DNA of 29,523 nucleotides from a virus. Below are positions 1 through 9,048 of the stretch, in pieces. A program made the position numbers and the translations under genes. Numbering within the stretch: the first letter of the stretch is position 1; each line of letters opens with the position of its first letter. Below the pieces are notes generated by a model. That model did no database searches. It was given only the letters and a program-made list of their open reading frames with translations, and was not told the DNA's origin. The stretch spans positions 1 to 29,523 of the IMG/VR virus record IMGVR_UViG_3300007640_000156; one strand, given 5' to 3'.

Positions 1-2
1 TA

Positions 3-740
3 CCAAACTACGCCGAGGACGGCCCCGTCGAGCTGCGCAACTCTGCGCTGGACGATGAGCGTGGCCGGCTCGCCATGCTGCGGGCTAACCGCACCGGCAT
101 TGGTGCCCTTACGGTCCCTGGAGGCTCCCCCGAGGATGCCTTAGGGTTCGACGCACGTGGTACGCAGTCCCTCGCATCGGCACCTATCGCTTCCGGCGGT
201 ATTGTGGGCGGAGCCAACGTAGGCTTACTGCCTTACGGAGTAGGACGCGCACGTAGCGGCGTCTCTCAGTCCGGCAGCGGCGGTCGCACAACCATTGACG
301 GACCTGCCAGCACCTACGGCGGCGGACCGGGCTCATCGCCTGACGGTCGCACCACCCTGCCTCTGGACCAGTACCCGAATCTCCGCAACCTGTCCCCGCG
401 GGCTCGTCAGGAGTTCGATGGGCTCGCCGGCGAGCAGGAGCAAGTTGAATACCTGCGTAACGTCAACCACAGCACCGGCCTGAACCTCTTTGATGTACCC
501 ATCGACGAGGGTTCTGTCAACCGCAGCCGGCCCGGTCGAGGTGCAGGGCAGAGTGGCTCCGCTCGTCGCTGGAGTAGCGTCAATCGCTACCTCTCCGAAG
601 ATTCGCCGCAGTATCAGGCATTCACCGGAGGTGGCGACCTCTCTGAGTGGGAGATTCCCGAGCCTGAGCGCGTACGCGGGCGGGCCCCCAACGGTAACCG
701 CCGCATCCGCGGCATGGAAACCTCCGACAACGACGGTTAA
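3..740 (+). CDS. Virion-associated or tail-assembly protein, C-terminal part (5' end outside window)
   Basis: The reading frame is open from the first bases of the window, so this is the C-terminal part of a longer protein; the first internal ATG is at position 75. The visible part is rich in Gly, Ser, Arg and Pro, has no membrane segment and no motif I recognise. It sits directly upstream of the portal gene, where T7 carries 6.7, 7 and 7.3, which encode small virion or tail-assembly proteins. A role in the particle is inferred from position only. The stop is followed 12 nt later by the portal start, so the two are probably co-transcribed. Confidence 0.6.
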   Translation, partial: PNYAEDGPVELRNSALDDERGRLAMLRANRTGIGALTVPGGSPEDALGFDARGTQSLASAPIASGGIVGGANVGLLPYGVGRARSGVSQSGSGGRTTIDGPASTYGGGPGSSPDGRTTLPLDQYPNLRNLSPRARQEFDGLAGEQEQVEYLRNVNHSTGLNLFDVPIDEGSVNRSRPGRGAGQSGSARRWSSVNRYLSEDSPQYQAFTGGGDLSEWEIPEPERVRGRAPNGNRRIRGMETSDNDG

Positions 741-752
741 TAAGGAACCACA

Positions 753-2300
753 ATGACGACAGCCGCAGAACAGTGGGATGAACTCCACAGTAAACGGTCT
801 GGCGTATTGCAGCGGGCGCGTGACTGCGCCGAGCTCACTCATCCGGTCATGCTGCCCCCTGAGGGGCACTCCGAGGACGAAGAGCTGCCAACCCCACGGC
901 AGTCCCTCGGTGCGCGAGGCGTCAACCACCTCGCCAGTAAGCTCCTGATTTCTCTCTTCCCCATGGGAACCTCGTTCGTCCGATTCAAACTCGCTGAAGC
1001 AGTATCTGCTGCTCTGGGTGAGAAGAAGGTGAAGGTCGAGGAAGCCATGCGGCGACTCGAGAACAAGGGCATGGACCGCATGTCTAAGGGCCGGCTGCGA
1101 GCCTGCCTTTACAATGCAATCCGTTACATCATCGTAACGGGTAACGCCTTGCTACACATCCCCACCAAAGGGGAACCGCGGTGCTACCGCATGGACCAGT
1201 ACGTTGTGATGCGGGACCCCCGCGGCGACGTTCTGAAAATCATCATCAAGGAAAAGGTACACGTTGCCTCTCTGGATGATGACGTCAAGGAAGCCTGCGA
1301 AATCACCACGCCAACCGGCGAAGGTGACAAAGCCGAAAGCGACATCGACCTGTACACCATCGTGTGCAAGGACGGCAAGCGGTTCAAGTGGCACCAGGAA
1401 TTGAACGAGAAGAAAGTTCCCGGTTCTGAAGGACGCACCAAGGCTGACCTCAACCCATACATCGCTCTGCGTTGGAACGACAACGTAGGTGAGGACTATG
1501 GCCGCGGTCTCGTCGAGGAATACCTCGGTGACCTGCGGAGCCTCGAGGCTCTCTCGAAGGCAATCGTTGAGTTCTCAGCGGTGGCCGCAAAGATTGTCGT
1601 ACTGGTGAAGCCTAACGCAGCCACGGACCCCGACGAGCTTGAAGACGCCGAGTCCGGTGACATCGTCGAGGGCGACCCGAATGATGTGAACATCCTGCAG
1701 CTCGACAAGTATGCAGACTTCCGCGTAGCTAAGTCCGTAGTGGACGAGCTCTCGCTGCGGCTGTCTCATGCCTTCCTGCTGCGCGGTGGAGTCACTCGGG
1801 ATGCCGAGCGGGTAACCGCAGAGGAAATCCGTCAGGTTGCTCAGGAGCTTGAAGAGGCGCTGGGCGGTGTGTACACCATCCAGACTAACGACTTCCAGCT
1901 TCCCGTCGCCAAGCGGCTTGTCGCCCAGATGAAAGCAGCCAAGGAATTCCCTTCGCTGCCGGACGGCAAGGCAATCGAACTTACCATCATCACCGGCTTC
2001 GCGGCCTTAGGCCGTGGACACGAGCTCAATCGGATGCGGGCATTCCTTGCGGATGCACAGCAGCTCTTTGGGCCGCAGGTACTGCAACGTCTGAACATCT
2101 CCGAAGGTCTCATGACGCTCGCTACGGCCCACAACGTGGACGCAGAGAGTCTCATCAAGACCGACGACCAAGTCATGGCGGAGCAGGAGCAGGCGCAAAT
2201 GGCGCAGCTCGGTGGTGAAATGATGAGCAACGCAGTGAAAGGTGCAGCCGGCCCTGTGGCCGCTGCTGCTGCGGAAAACTTAAAACCAACTGAGGAGTAG
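753..2300 (+). CDS. Portal protein (head-tail connector, T7 gp8-like)
   Basis: 515 aa, close to the usual length of T7-family connectors (about 530 aa). The N-terminal region (AEQWDELHSKRSGVLQRARDC, then a PTPRQSLGARGVNHLASKLL block near residues 45-65) is typical of this family, as is the central segment around LRWNDNVGEDYGRGLVEEYLGDL. The C-terminus is a Gln/Ala-rich tail. Portals form the dodecameric ring at one capsid vertex through which DNA is packaged and ejected, and they nucleate capsid assembly with the scaffold. The ATG at 753 has AAGGA about 6-10 nt upstream. The stop is 2 nt before the next start, indicating translational coupling. Confidence 0.95.
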   Translation: MTTAAEQWDELHSKRSGVLQRARDCAELTHPVMLPPEGHSEDEELPTPRQSLGARGVNHLASKLLISLFPMGTSFVRFKLAEAVSAALGEKKVKVEEAMRRLENKGMDRMSKGRLRACLYNAIRYIIVTGNALLHIPTKGEPRCYRMDQYVVMRDPRGDVLKIIIKEKVHVASLDDDVKEACEITTPTGEGDKAESDIDLYTIVCKDGKRFKWHQELNEKKVPGSEGRTKADLNPYIALRWNDNVGEDYGRGLVEEYLGDLRSLEALSKAIVEFSAVAAKIVVLVKPNAATDPDELEDAESGDIVEGDPNDVNILQLDKYADFRVAKSVVDELSLRLSHAFLLRGGVTRDAERVTAEEIRQVAQELEEALGGVYTIQTNDFQLPVAKRLVAQMKAAKEFPSLPDGKAIELTIITGFAALGRGHELNRMRAFLADAQQLFGPQVLQRLNISEGLMTLATAHNVDAESLIKTDDQVMAEQEQAQMAQLGGEMMSNAVKGAAGPVAAAAAENLKPTEE

Positions 2301-2302
2301 CA

Positions 2303-2647
2303 ATGGCTACAGCAGAGGAGAAAATCGCAGAGGTCAAGAAGGTCTCCGCGATTGTCAAGCAGGAGTACACAGTCGAAAACGGTCAGAACATCGAGACGAC
2401 TGAGTACGCCAACGGCACCATCAAACGGCAGGTTCTGCACAAGGAACACCCGAAGTTCAAGTCCGCTGAAGAAGTGGCACGTGAAGGTAATACCGCTGAA
2501 CAGCTCGCGATTGCAGATTTGCAGGCGCAGGTAGCGGCCCTCACGGAGGCACTCAAGCAGGGCTCCGGTGACTCGACCGGCGACGACGGGGCTGCAACCA
2601 AGAAGGACGCCAAGGGCAAAGGCAAGGCCGAGCCCAAGGCTGACTAA
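2303..2647 (+). CDS. Small charged protein between portal and scaffold
   Basis: 114 aa. It starts 2 nt after the portal stop, with GAGGAG inside the portal end as ribosome-binding site, and its TAA overlaps the next ATG (TAATG), so it is embedded in a coupled operon. The C-terminal third is a low-complexity Gly/Asp/Lys tail (KGKGKAEPKAD), and residues 65-88 look like a short amphipathic helix. I do not recognise the family. Position suggests a head-assembly accessory or virion decoration role, but nothing in the sequence proves that. Confidence 0.75.
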   Translation: MATAEEKIAEVKKVSAIVKQEYTVENGQNIETTEYANGTIKRQVLHKEHPKFKSAEEVAREGNTAEQLAIADLQAQVAALTEALKQGSGDSTGDDGAATKKDAKGKGKAEPKAD

Positions 2648-3564
2648 TGGTTGAGCGCGTTGTCATGCAGGCTGCCGACCCTGAAGCATCCGAAGAGGCC
2701 AAGAAGAAGGCCGACGAGGAAGCCCTAAAGGCCGGCGAGCAGGTGGACATCTCGGGAACCAAGCGGAATGCTGACGGTTCCGAGGAGTCCGTGGCCGTAG
2801 AGGCGGATGTCAAAGAAGAAGAGAAGGACGACATTGCCGGCGCGGCAGCCGAAGCCCAGCTCGACGTACCCGAGAAGTTCCAAAACGAGGACGGCTCGCT
2901 GAACGTCGAGGCCCTGTTGAAGTCTCAGCAGGAACTCGAGAAGCAGTTCACGCAGGAACGCCAGAACCAGGAGAAGGCTGATGAGTCTACTACTGAGAAG
3001 GCGGAGGAAAGCGAAGAAACTAGCGAAGAGGCTGGGACTGAAGCTGGGGAATCTAAGGAACAGGTCGTCGTCCGTGCGCGTGAAGAGTTTATCAAAGACG
3101 GCAAACTCTCCGAAGAGACATACAAGGGCCTTGAGGCTTCAGGCTATACGAAGGACGAAGTCGATACCTACATCAAAGGGCTCGTAGCTCAGGCTGCCGA
3201 AGTCCAGCAGCAGGTGTTGGGTCCCATCGGTGGTATCGAAGAGTACGACAAGCTGGTCGATTGGGGCAACGACAACTTCACGGACGAAGAGAAGAAGGAG
3301 TTTAACGACGCCGTCTTCGGTGAGGATGTGAAGCTGGCGAAAGCCACCGTTGCCGCGGCCTATGCCCGCTACCAGCGTGAAGCCGACGTTGAGCCCGAGA
3401 AGGTCCTCGAAGGCGGCCTCAGTCAGGACGCCGGCGAAGGCTATGCTTCTCAGGCAGAGATGCTGCGAGACATGGCGAAGCCCGAGTACAAGACTGACCC
3501 TGCATTCCGTAACAAAGTATCGCGGAAGATTGCTCGGGCCAAAGTCAACCTGTTCGAGCAATAG
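2647..3564 (+). CDS. Capsid assembly scaffolding protein (T7 gp9-like)
   Basis: 305 aa, strongly acidic and helical with long Glu/Lys-rich stretches (residues about 5-125), as in scaffolding proteins that fill the procapsid core and leave before DNA entry. The C-terminal part near residues 262-300 (GYASQAEMLRDMAKPEYKTD, then FRNKVSRKIARA) matches the conserved end of T7-type scaffolds that contacts the coat protein. It lies between portal and coat genes as in T7. The ATG overlaps the preceding stop by one base. Length is similar to T7 gp9 (about 307 aa). Confidence 0.9.
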   Translation: MVERVVMQAADPEASEEAKKKADEEALKAGEQVDISGTKRNADGSEESVAVEADVKEEEKDDIAGAAAEAQLDVPEKFQNEDGSLNVEALLKSQQELEKQFTQERQNQEKADESTTEKAEESEETSEEAGTEAGESKEQVVVRAREEFIKDGKLSEETYKGLEASGYTKDEVDTYIKGLVAQAAEVQQQVLGPIGGIEEYDKLVDWGNDNFTDEEKKEFNDAVFGEDVKLAKATVAAAYARYQREADVEPEKVLEGGLSQDAGEGYASQAEMLRDMAKPEYKTDPAFRNKVSRKIARAKVNLFEQ

Positions 3565-3566
3565 CC

Positions 3567-3974
3567 GTGAAGTTCTCCGTTCGCCGCACCGACGATGAAG
3601 CTGCAGTTGAAGCACTGCATACACTCATCTTCCCGCTGGATGAATGGGAGGACGCCGACGCCATGTGGCTCGTGTGGGACCCCTCAGGTACCCCTGTAGG
3701 GTTCTGCACTGCCCGCAAGCTGAAGCAAGAGGACGCAGTGTTCCTCGCTCGAGCCGGCGTACTGCCATGTGCTCGAGGTCACAAACTACAACGGAGGTTG
3801 CTGCAGGTTCGGGAGAGCTGGGCACGTAAGCTAGGCGTGGAGGTCTGCATCACATACGTGCTCCATTCAAACTTCCCGAGCCTCGCGAACCTCATCAAGA
3901 GCGGGTACGAAATGTACAAGCCGCCATGGAAATACGCAGGCGACGTACAGTACCTGCAGAAGTCCCTCCGGTAG
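3567..3974 (+). CDS. GNAT-fold acetyltransferase-like protein in the capsid operon
   Basis: 135 aa with a GTG start 2 nt after the scaffold stop. A GNAT-like pattern is visible: a strand (GTPVGFCTARKL, residues 41-52), then VLPCARGHKLQRRLLQVRE (about 69-87), which resembles acetyl-CoA-binding motif A (RGxGxGxxLL), and a late NFPSLANLIKSGYEMY segment like the GNAT C-terminal N...GF/GY element. The motif-A glycine pair is degenerate (RGHKL), so catalysis is uncertain. T7 has no gene here, so this is an insertion between scaffold and coat. It could modify a virion or host protein, or be a structural paralogue of the gp13-like protein at 8058. The fold call is moderately sure; the function is open. 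Confidence 0.7.
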   Translation: MKFSVRRTDDEAAVEALHTLIFPLDEWEDADAMWLVWDPSGTPVGFCTARKLKQEDAVFLARAGVLPCARGHKLQRRLLQVRESWARKLGVEVCITYVLHSNFPSLANLIKSGYEMYKPPWKYAGDVQYLQKSLR

Positions 3975-3995
3975 TGTCCTCCTCCACTACCACCC

Positions 3996-4018
3996 GCCCT
4001 CGGTGCAATGCCGAGGGC
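3996..4018 (+). terminator. Hairpin upstream of the capsid gene
   Basis: A perfect 8-bp stem (GCCCTCGG with CCGAGGGC) closes a 7-nt loop in the 205-nt gap between the GNAT-like gene and the capsid gene. No T-run follows, so it is a weak candidate for rho-independent termination. RNase III processing or mRNA 5'-end stabilisation of the capsid message are alternatives. The sequence GGGCACCCTA starts inside its 3' arm and resembles the GGGCCCACCCTAGG motif seen at 18487 and 28430, so a phage promoter for the capsid operon may lie here. The remainder of the gap shows no other clear element. Confidence 0.45.
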
Positions 4019-4179
4019 ACCCTATTCCCCGCGAGTGGGCCTCATGAACCCGCTCCACCCGTCCCAACAGACACATAACGAACAACCTTTGGCTCCCTGA
4101 GGGGAACAACCTGAGGAAGGCGTGAAGTGAATCGGGGCACATCAACCCTCCCTTTAACCTACCAAAGGAGTCACGCAAC

Positions 4180-5133
4180 GTGGCTAACGCAACTGTCTCG
4201 CGCCTCGGTCAAGTCAAGGCCGCTGGTAGCGAGTTTGCGCTTTTCCTGCAGCAGTTCGGTGGTGAGACGCTGACGTCGTTCAACGCCAACACCATCCTGA
4301 AACCGCTGCTGCGGTGGCGCAACATCTCGAACGGGCGTACTGCATCGTTCCCGGTAATCCACAACGCAAGTGGTGGTTACCACACGCCCGGCGAAGAAAT
4401 TGTCGGCAACGCAATTCAGCACAACGAGCTGACCGTAACCGCAGATGACCTGCTCATCTCGGATGTCTTCATCGCTAACATCGACGAGGCAATGAACCAC
4501 TACGAAGTACGTGCACCGTACTCCGAAAAGCTGGGCGCATTCCTCGGTGAGAGCCTCGACAAGAACCTGTCGCGCTGTATCTACCGCGCAACGGCTGCTG
4601 CCGAGCTGTTCGCTGGTGACGGTGGTGGTACGCAGTTGACCAACGCTAACTACGACACCGTAGCTACTACGTTGGCCGGCGGCATCTACGACGCCAAGCG
4701 CACCATGGAAGAGGCGAAACTGCCGGTGGACAGCACTCCTGTCTACGCTGCATTCCAGCCGCTCGAGTGGTACATGCTGGCACAGGAAGACACGCTGGTC
4801 CTGAACAAGGACGTAGACGGCGACGGCTCGTACAGCAAAGGCACCCTCAACATGATTGGTGGTGTGAAAGTGCTGAAGAGCAACAACCTGCGCTGGGGCA
4901 ACAACGACGCCAACGTCGGTCCGACGACCGACCTGACGAAGTACGACGCTGACATGTCCAACACTGTCGGCTGCGTGTTCACTCAGGACGCCGTTGCTTC
5001 TGTCCAGTTGCTGGGCCTCGCTCTCGAAAGCGATTACGACATCCGCCGTCAGGGCACCCTGATGGTTGGTAAGTACGCTATCGGCCACAGCGAGTTCCTG
5101 CCGAAAGCGGCTGTTGCACTAAACACCGCGTAA
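4180..5133 (+). CDS. Major capsid protein (T7 gp10-like)
   Basis: 317 aa. The N-terminus (MANATVSRLGQVKAAGSEFA) and the segments LFLQQFGGETLTSFNAN, GRTASFPVIHNASGGYHTPG and HNELTVTADDLLISDVFIAN are typical of T7-family coat proteins with the HK97 fold, which form the icosahedral shell. It is somewhat shorter than T7 gp10A (about 345 aa) and shows no gp10B-like frameshift extension. The start is GTG at 4180, supported by a strong AAAGGAG 9 nt upstream; the in-frame second residue is Ala, as expected. A strong intrinsic terminator follows at 5141-5174, the same arrangement as the T7 late terminator after gene 10. Confidence 0.95.
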   Translation: MANATVSRLGQVKAAGSEFALFLQQFGGETLTSFNANTILKPLLRWRNISNGRTASFPVIHNASGGYHTPGEEIVGNAIQHNELTVTADDLLISDVFIANIDEAMNHYEVRAPYSEKLGAFLGESLDKNLSRCIYRATAAAELFAGDGGGTQLTNANYDTVATTLAGGIYDAKRTMEEAKLPVDSTPVYAAFQPLEWYMLAQEDTLVLNKDVDGDGSYSKGTLNMIGGVKVLKSNNLRWGNNDANVGPTTDLTKYDADMSNTVGCVFTQDAVASVQLLGLALESDYDIRRQGTLMVGKYAIGHSEFLPKAAVALNTA

Positions 5134-5140
5134 AGCTGAT

Positions 5141-5174
5141 GGCGGGGGGTCCACTAAGGGCTCCCCGCCTTTTT
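5141..5174 (+). terminator. Rho-independent terminator after the capsid gene
   Basis: A 7-bp GC stem (GGCGGGG at 5141-5147 with CCCCGCC at 5163-5169) is followed immediately by five T residues. It is placed 8 nt after the capsid stop and before tail tubular A, mirroring T7 T-phi. It probably reduces tail and internal-protein expression relative to coat protein. Confidence 0.9.
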
Positions 5175-5190
5175 ACCTTTTGGAGACACC

Positions 5191-5796
5191 ATGGCTTACG
5201 ACCCAATGGTCGCTACGACCAAACTTGACGCTGTAAACCAGATGCTCATGAGTATCGGACGGAACCCGGTGTCAACCATTACCGATTCCACCATCACTGC
5301 GGTGCGAATTGCTATCGAACAACTTGACCGGACGGTACGCGAGGTACTCGCTATCGGCTGGCAATTCAACACGGATACCGAGTATGAGCTTACCGTTGAC
5401 GGGTCGGGCGAGATTCCTGTACCCGCCGGCCTCATCGACTTGGCACCCTGCGACCGCCTCCGCGACATCACAATCCGCGACGACAGTGGGACTCTCAAGC
5501 TGTATGACCGTGACGAGCAATCGTTCACGTTCGCTGCCTCCGTCGAGGCCGACGTCATTTGGGCGTTTGAGTTCGAGGAATGCCCTGAGGCTGTACGCCA
5601 GTACATCTTCACTCGCGCAGCTCGCCGGTTCCAAAAGACCAACGTGGCCTCTCAGGTGCTCCACGAGTTCACTCAGGACGACGAGATGTTTGCCGAGCGG
5701 CTCGCACGTAAGCGCGAAGGACGCCGGCGTCGTCGCAACATCCTGACGCACGGCTCGAACCAGATTGTTCACCTGCGACACATCAACCCTACCTAA
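5191..5796 (+). CDS. Tail tubular protein A (T7 gp11-like adaptor)
   Basis: 201 aa, close to the T7 gp11 length (196 aa). The N-terminal TTKLDAVNQMLMSIGRNPV followed by EVLAIGWQFNTDTEYEL near residues 50-66 is characteristic of this family; the Arg-rich stretch (ARKREGRRRRR) near 170-181 is also commonly seen. The protein forms a ring between portal and nozzle. The ATG at 5191 has TGGAG 8-11 nt upstream. It is immediately followed by tail tubular protein B. Confidence 0.93.
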   Translation: MAYDPMVATTKLDAVNQMLMSIGRNPVSTITDSTITAVRIAIEQLDRTVREVLAIGWQFNTDTEYELTVDGSGEIPVPAGLIDLAPCDRLRDITIRDDSGTLKLYDRDEQSFTFAASVEADVIWAFEFEECPEAVRQYIFTRAARRFQKTNVASQVLHEFTQDDEMFAERLARKREGRRRRRNILTHGSNQIVHLRHINPT

Positions 5797-5805
5797 GGAA
5801 TCCCC

Positions 5806-8058
5806 ATGGGCAGCGTAGTAAGTAAAATCATTCCGGCCCTGTACAACGGACAGAGCCAACAGTCGAGTGCGCTACGCCTCCCCACGCAGACGGACACGCA
5901 GATTAACTGCTCGTCCTCCATTGCCCGCGGCGTGTCCAAGCGGCCCGCCAGTAAGCACCTGCAGCTCCTCTCGGACAACACGATGTGGGACGATGAGGTC
6001 ACCTACCCTGACTACATCTCGGATTGGGAGGACGCCAAGTACCACCTGCTCGAGACTCAGACCGGCGAGCTCTTCTTCGTTGTGGTCACAGATGGTGACC
6101 TCAGAGTGTTCGACAAGAACACCGGCGCAGAGAAGACGGTCAACACTCCGGTCGGTACGTCTTACTTGGGCATTCCCTCGGGTACCAAGGCTCGCAAGAA
6201 GTTCTCCCTCATGACCGTGTGCGCGTACACCTTTGTGGTGAACCGTACGGTTGAGGTAGAGACCACTACCCCGCCCTCCTCGGCTCCGGCTGATTGGGCC
6301 GATTGGTACTTCCCCGAAGCATGGGGCGCTGCCTTCGACCAAGAGCAGTACTACAACCCAACGACCGGTACATACGCCGATACCCTGCAGTCCTTCGAGG
6401 ACCTGCCGGACCCGCGTACGATTGGTGACATCTACGAGATTACCGGTACGGACAAAGACTCGTTCTCCAAGTACTACGTTGAAGCCATCTCGACGAAGGC
6501 TGTGACGGAGCGGTGGGACTACGGACTTACAGGCTCTCTCGGCCTCGACGAGACCACGATGCCTATGGCTCTGGTTTATGATTCGGTTGCCGACGAGTTC
6601 ATCCTGACGTACTTCCCCTGGAAGGTCCGTAAGGTGGGTGACGACAACACCAACCCTCCCCCGTCCTTCGTAGGGCAGACTCTCGAGGATGTGTTCTTCT
6701 ACAAGAACCGACTCGGCTTCCTCGCCGGCGAGAATGCAATCATGTCGGTGGCTGGTGACTTCGGTAACTTCTGGCGTCAGACGGTCACGGACCTTCTGGA
6801 CACTGACGTCGTGGACATCGCCGTGGCTGGTTCGCAAATTTCCAACCTGCGCTATGCTGTCCCGTTCAACAACACGATGATGTTGTTTGCTGAGAAGGGC
6901 CAGTACGCGCTGAACGTGGACGAAATCCTCAGCCCCTCTACGGTCTCCGTAGACAAGGTGACGAGCTACACGATGGACCGTAATGCTCGGCCTGTCGGTA
7001 TTGGCTCCGAGGTGTACTTCACGGAGAACCGCGGGGATTACTCAGTGGTCCGCGAGTACTTTGTGTCGGACGATACGAACGCCACCGAGGCCAGCGACGT
7101 CACAGCCCATGTACCAGAATTGGTACCGGGGTCCGTGCTCAGTCTGGCCGGCAGCTCTAACCACGGCATGTTGGCAATCCCTTCAGCCGATTCGGGCAGC
7201 AGCAACCGCCTGTCTGTCTACCAGTTCCGCTGGGGCTCGAGCGGCAAGACGCAGTCCGCGTGGACCATTTGGGAGTTCCAAGAGACAAACGCGGAGATTC
7301 TCTTCGCGGAGGTTGTTGATGACGACATGTACCTCGTGGTCAAACGACCTGACGGCGTCTCTCTCGAGAAGATTGTCCTCGTGCACAAGCAGGACTCCGG
7401 CAGCGGCATTGAGGTTCTACTGGACCGCAAGAGTAACGTCGATAGCTCAGAGCTGTCGTGGACCGGTACGAACACGCGGATGAATCTGCCGTATCGAATC
7501 GACATGGGCGACGTCTCCCACTACCGAGTGCTCCGGTACGCAGGCCGCATGTACGACCCCGACTTGGTCACCTTCGAGGATACGGATGCTGACGGCTTTG
7601 CTGACCGCATCACCTTCGATGCCTCTTTAGGGGACATCAGCGGCTCATCGCTGTGGGTAGGCGCTAACTACACGCAAACCCTGCAGCTTTCTCGCCAGTA
7701 CGTACGTGCCGGCGACGACGCTGTAATTGACGGCGACCTGCTGCTCACCAAGATGACCCTCCAGTACAAGGACGGTGCTCATGTGGGTTACGCAGTGTGG
7801 CCTTACGGGTTCTTCGGACAAGCCGGCGTCTCGGGCGCATACATCACTGAGCGGTACTATCGCGACGATGCTTACGACCTTGGCACCGATTGGTTCTACT
7901 CCAATGCCCCTGAGTTCCACGACGGACACATGACGATTGACATTGGCGGTGACACTGAGGACCTCGTACTGCTGTTGCAGAATAGTATGCCATACCAGTG
8001 CTACATCGAGAGCCTGGAATGGGAAGGCTTCTTCACTAAACGCTCGCGGAGCATCTAA
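5806..8058 (+). CDS. Tail tubular protein B (T7 gp12-like nozzle)
   Basis: 750 aa, slightly shorter than T7 gp12 (794 aa). Family-typical segments are visible: IPALYNGQSQQSSALRLPTQ at the N-terminus, CSSSIARGVSKRP near residues 32-44, and the central block FFYKNRLGFLAGENAIMS at about 297-314. The protein is predicted to build the hexameric beta-propeller nozzle at the tail tip. Start is ATG with AAGGA 9 nt upstream. The stop codon overlaps the start of the next gene by one base (TAATG). Confidence 0.95.
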   Translation: MGSVVSKIIPALYNGQSQQSSALRLPTQTDTQINCSSSIARGVSKRPASKHLQLLSDNTMWDDEVTYPDYISDWEDAKYHLLETQTGELFFVVVTDGDLRVFDKNTGAEKTVNTPVGTSYLGIPSGTKARKKFSLMTVCAYTFVVNRTVEVETTTPPSSAPADWADWYFPEAWGAAFDQEQYYNPTTGTYADTLQSFEDLPDPRTIGDIYEITGTDKDSFSKYYVEAISTKAVTERWDYGLTGSLGLDETTMPMALVYDSVADEFILTYFPWKVRKVGDDNTNPPPSFVGQTLEDVFFYKNRLGFLAGENAIMSVAGDFGNFWRQTVTDLLDTDVVDIAVAGSQISNLRYAVPFNNTMMLFAEKGQYALNVDEILSPSTVSVDKVTSYTMDRNARPVGIGSEVYFTENRGDYSVVREYFVSDDTNATEASDVTAHVPELVPGSVLSLAGSSNHGMLAIPSADSGSSNRLSVYQFRWGSSGKTQSAWTIWEFQETNAEILFAEVVDDDMYLVVKRPDGVSLEKIVLVHKQDSGSGIEVLLDRKSNVDSSELSWTGTNTRMNLPYRIDMGDVSHYRVLRYAGRMYDPDLVTFEDTDADGFADRITFDASLGDISGSSLWVGANYTQTLQLSRQYVRAGDDAVIDGDLLLTKMTLQYKDGAHVGYAVWPYGFFGQAGVSGAYITERYYRDDAYDLGTDWFYSNAPEFHDGHMTIDIGGDTEDLVLLLQNSMPYQCYIESLEWEGFFTKRSRSI

Positions 8059-8525
8059 TGAGGACAGAGGTTGTGCGGGCCACGTTTCAGCATTGTCTGG
8101 ACATGGCCCCCAACCTGCGCCAAGTGGACCGAGATGAGGTAATGGCGAGTTCGGGCGATGAGCCCCTCTCGTCCCTCATCTCGTCCGTCCATTTCTCTGA
8201 TTACGACATGTGCTGGACCGGGCTCTCCGAAGGGGAACCGGTGTGTATGTTCGGTGCAGTCGAAATGGCGCAGGAGGGAACAGGAGCAATCTGGATGTTG
8301 GGCACTGACGGGCTCTACAGAATCCAGAAGACGTTCCTTAAGGAGGCGCGGAAGCACGTGACAATCATGCACACTCGCTACCGCCGGCTAGTCAATCTAG
8401 TCGATGCACGAAACGAAGTAACACTACGTTGGCTGCGCTGGTTGGGATTCAACACCGACAAGGTAATCCCTAAAGCAGGCGTTGCCCAAATCCCTTTTAT
8501 ATACGTTGAGAGTAACCATGTGTAA
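8058..8525 (+). CDS. Internal virion protein A, T7 gp13-like (GNAT-fold)
   Basis: 155 aa, near the T7 gp13 length (138 aa) and in the same position after gene 12. The family has a GNAT-like fold without established catalysis, and gp13 is needed for assembly of infectious particles. Here the C-terminal VDARNEVTLRWLRWLGF (about residues 114-130) is the recognisable family element, preceded by LGTDGLYRIQKTFLKEARK. The start overlaps the gp12 stop, and its end overlaps the gp14-like start by 8 nt, consistent with tight translational coupling. Confidence 0.85.
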   Translation: MRTEVVRATFQHCLDMAPNLRQVDRDEVMASSGDEPLSSLISSVHFSDYDMCWTGLSEGEPVCMFGAVEMAQEGTGAIWMLGTDGLYRIQKTFLKEARKHVTIMHTRYRRLVNLVDARNEVTLRWLRWLGFNTDKVIPKAGVAQIPFIYVESNHV

Positions 8526-9048
8526 TCCAGTACTTGTTGCCATGGCGGCGATGCAAGGCTTGTCCGTTGCCTCAGAGCAAATGGCAGCCAACGCACAGGC
8601 GGGTGCTATCGAGAAGAGCCTCGACATCAACACCGAGAACAAAGCAGCCGTTGCCTCTCAGCGAATGAACAACCGCCGCCGCCAGAACCGCCGAGACCGT
8701 GCGGCTCAGTTGAATGCTCAATTTCACACAGGCATTCGAGCCGATACAGGCTCCGCTGTTCATCAGCAGCAGCAGATTCAGTTCCGCTCTTCTGAGGAAG
8801 TATCCACTATCGACTCCAACTTCAAGCGAGGGCTGGAGGCTGATGTAGCTCAGGCTCGTGCGCAGGTTGCCGGCTTAGGCGTATCTCCCCTACAGGCTGC
8901 GGCCCGTATTGGCGGGACCGTGCTGAGTGGAATGGCTGCTCAAGGAATCACCGGAGCTGCCAGCACTAACGCTCTGGACGGCGTTGGTGAGATTGCAGAC
9001 ATCGGGTCCATCCGCGACCTCCCCAACTCAGGAGTGCGATTAGGCTAA
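8518..9048 (+). CDS. Internal virion protein B, T7 gp14-like
   Basis: 176 aa (T7 gp14 is 196 aa). I choose the ATG at 8518 because MCNPVLVAMAAMQGLSVAS matches the hydrophobic start of gp14 proteins, beginning Met-Cys, and GAGAG lies 5-9 nt upstream. An in-frame upstream start at 8482 would lie deeper within the preceding gene. The middle is Arg/Gln/Asn-rich (MNNRRRQNRRDRAAQLNAQF), then helical with Ala/Gly. gp14 is ejected into the host envelope and forms part of the DNA channel. The stop overlaps the next ATG by one base. Confidence 0.85.
   Translation: MCNPVLVAMAAMQGLSVASEQMAANAQAGAIEKSLDINTENKAAVASQRMNNRRRQNRRDRAAQLNAQFHTGIRADTGSAVHQQQQIQFRSSEEVSTIDSNFKRGLEADVAQARAQVAGLGVSPLQAAARIGGTVLSGMAAQGITGAASTNALDGVGEIADIGSIRDLPNSGVRLG

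Noticed and set aside
4171-5088. 305-codon open frame on the minus strand opposite the capsid gene
   Set aside because: It mirrors the strongly supported capsid gene, has no ribosome-binding site and no protein-like features; GC-rich codon use opens shadow frames.
5872-6837. 321-codon minus-strand frame opposite tail tubular B
   Set aside because: Shadow of a confidently identified gene.
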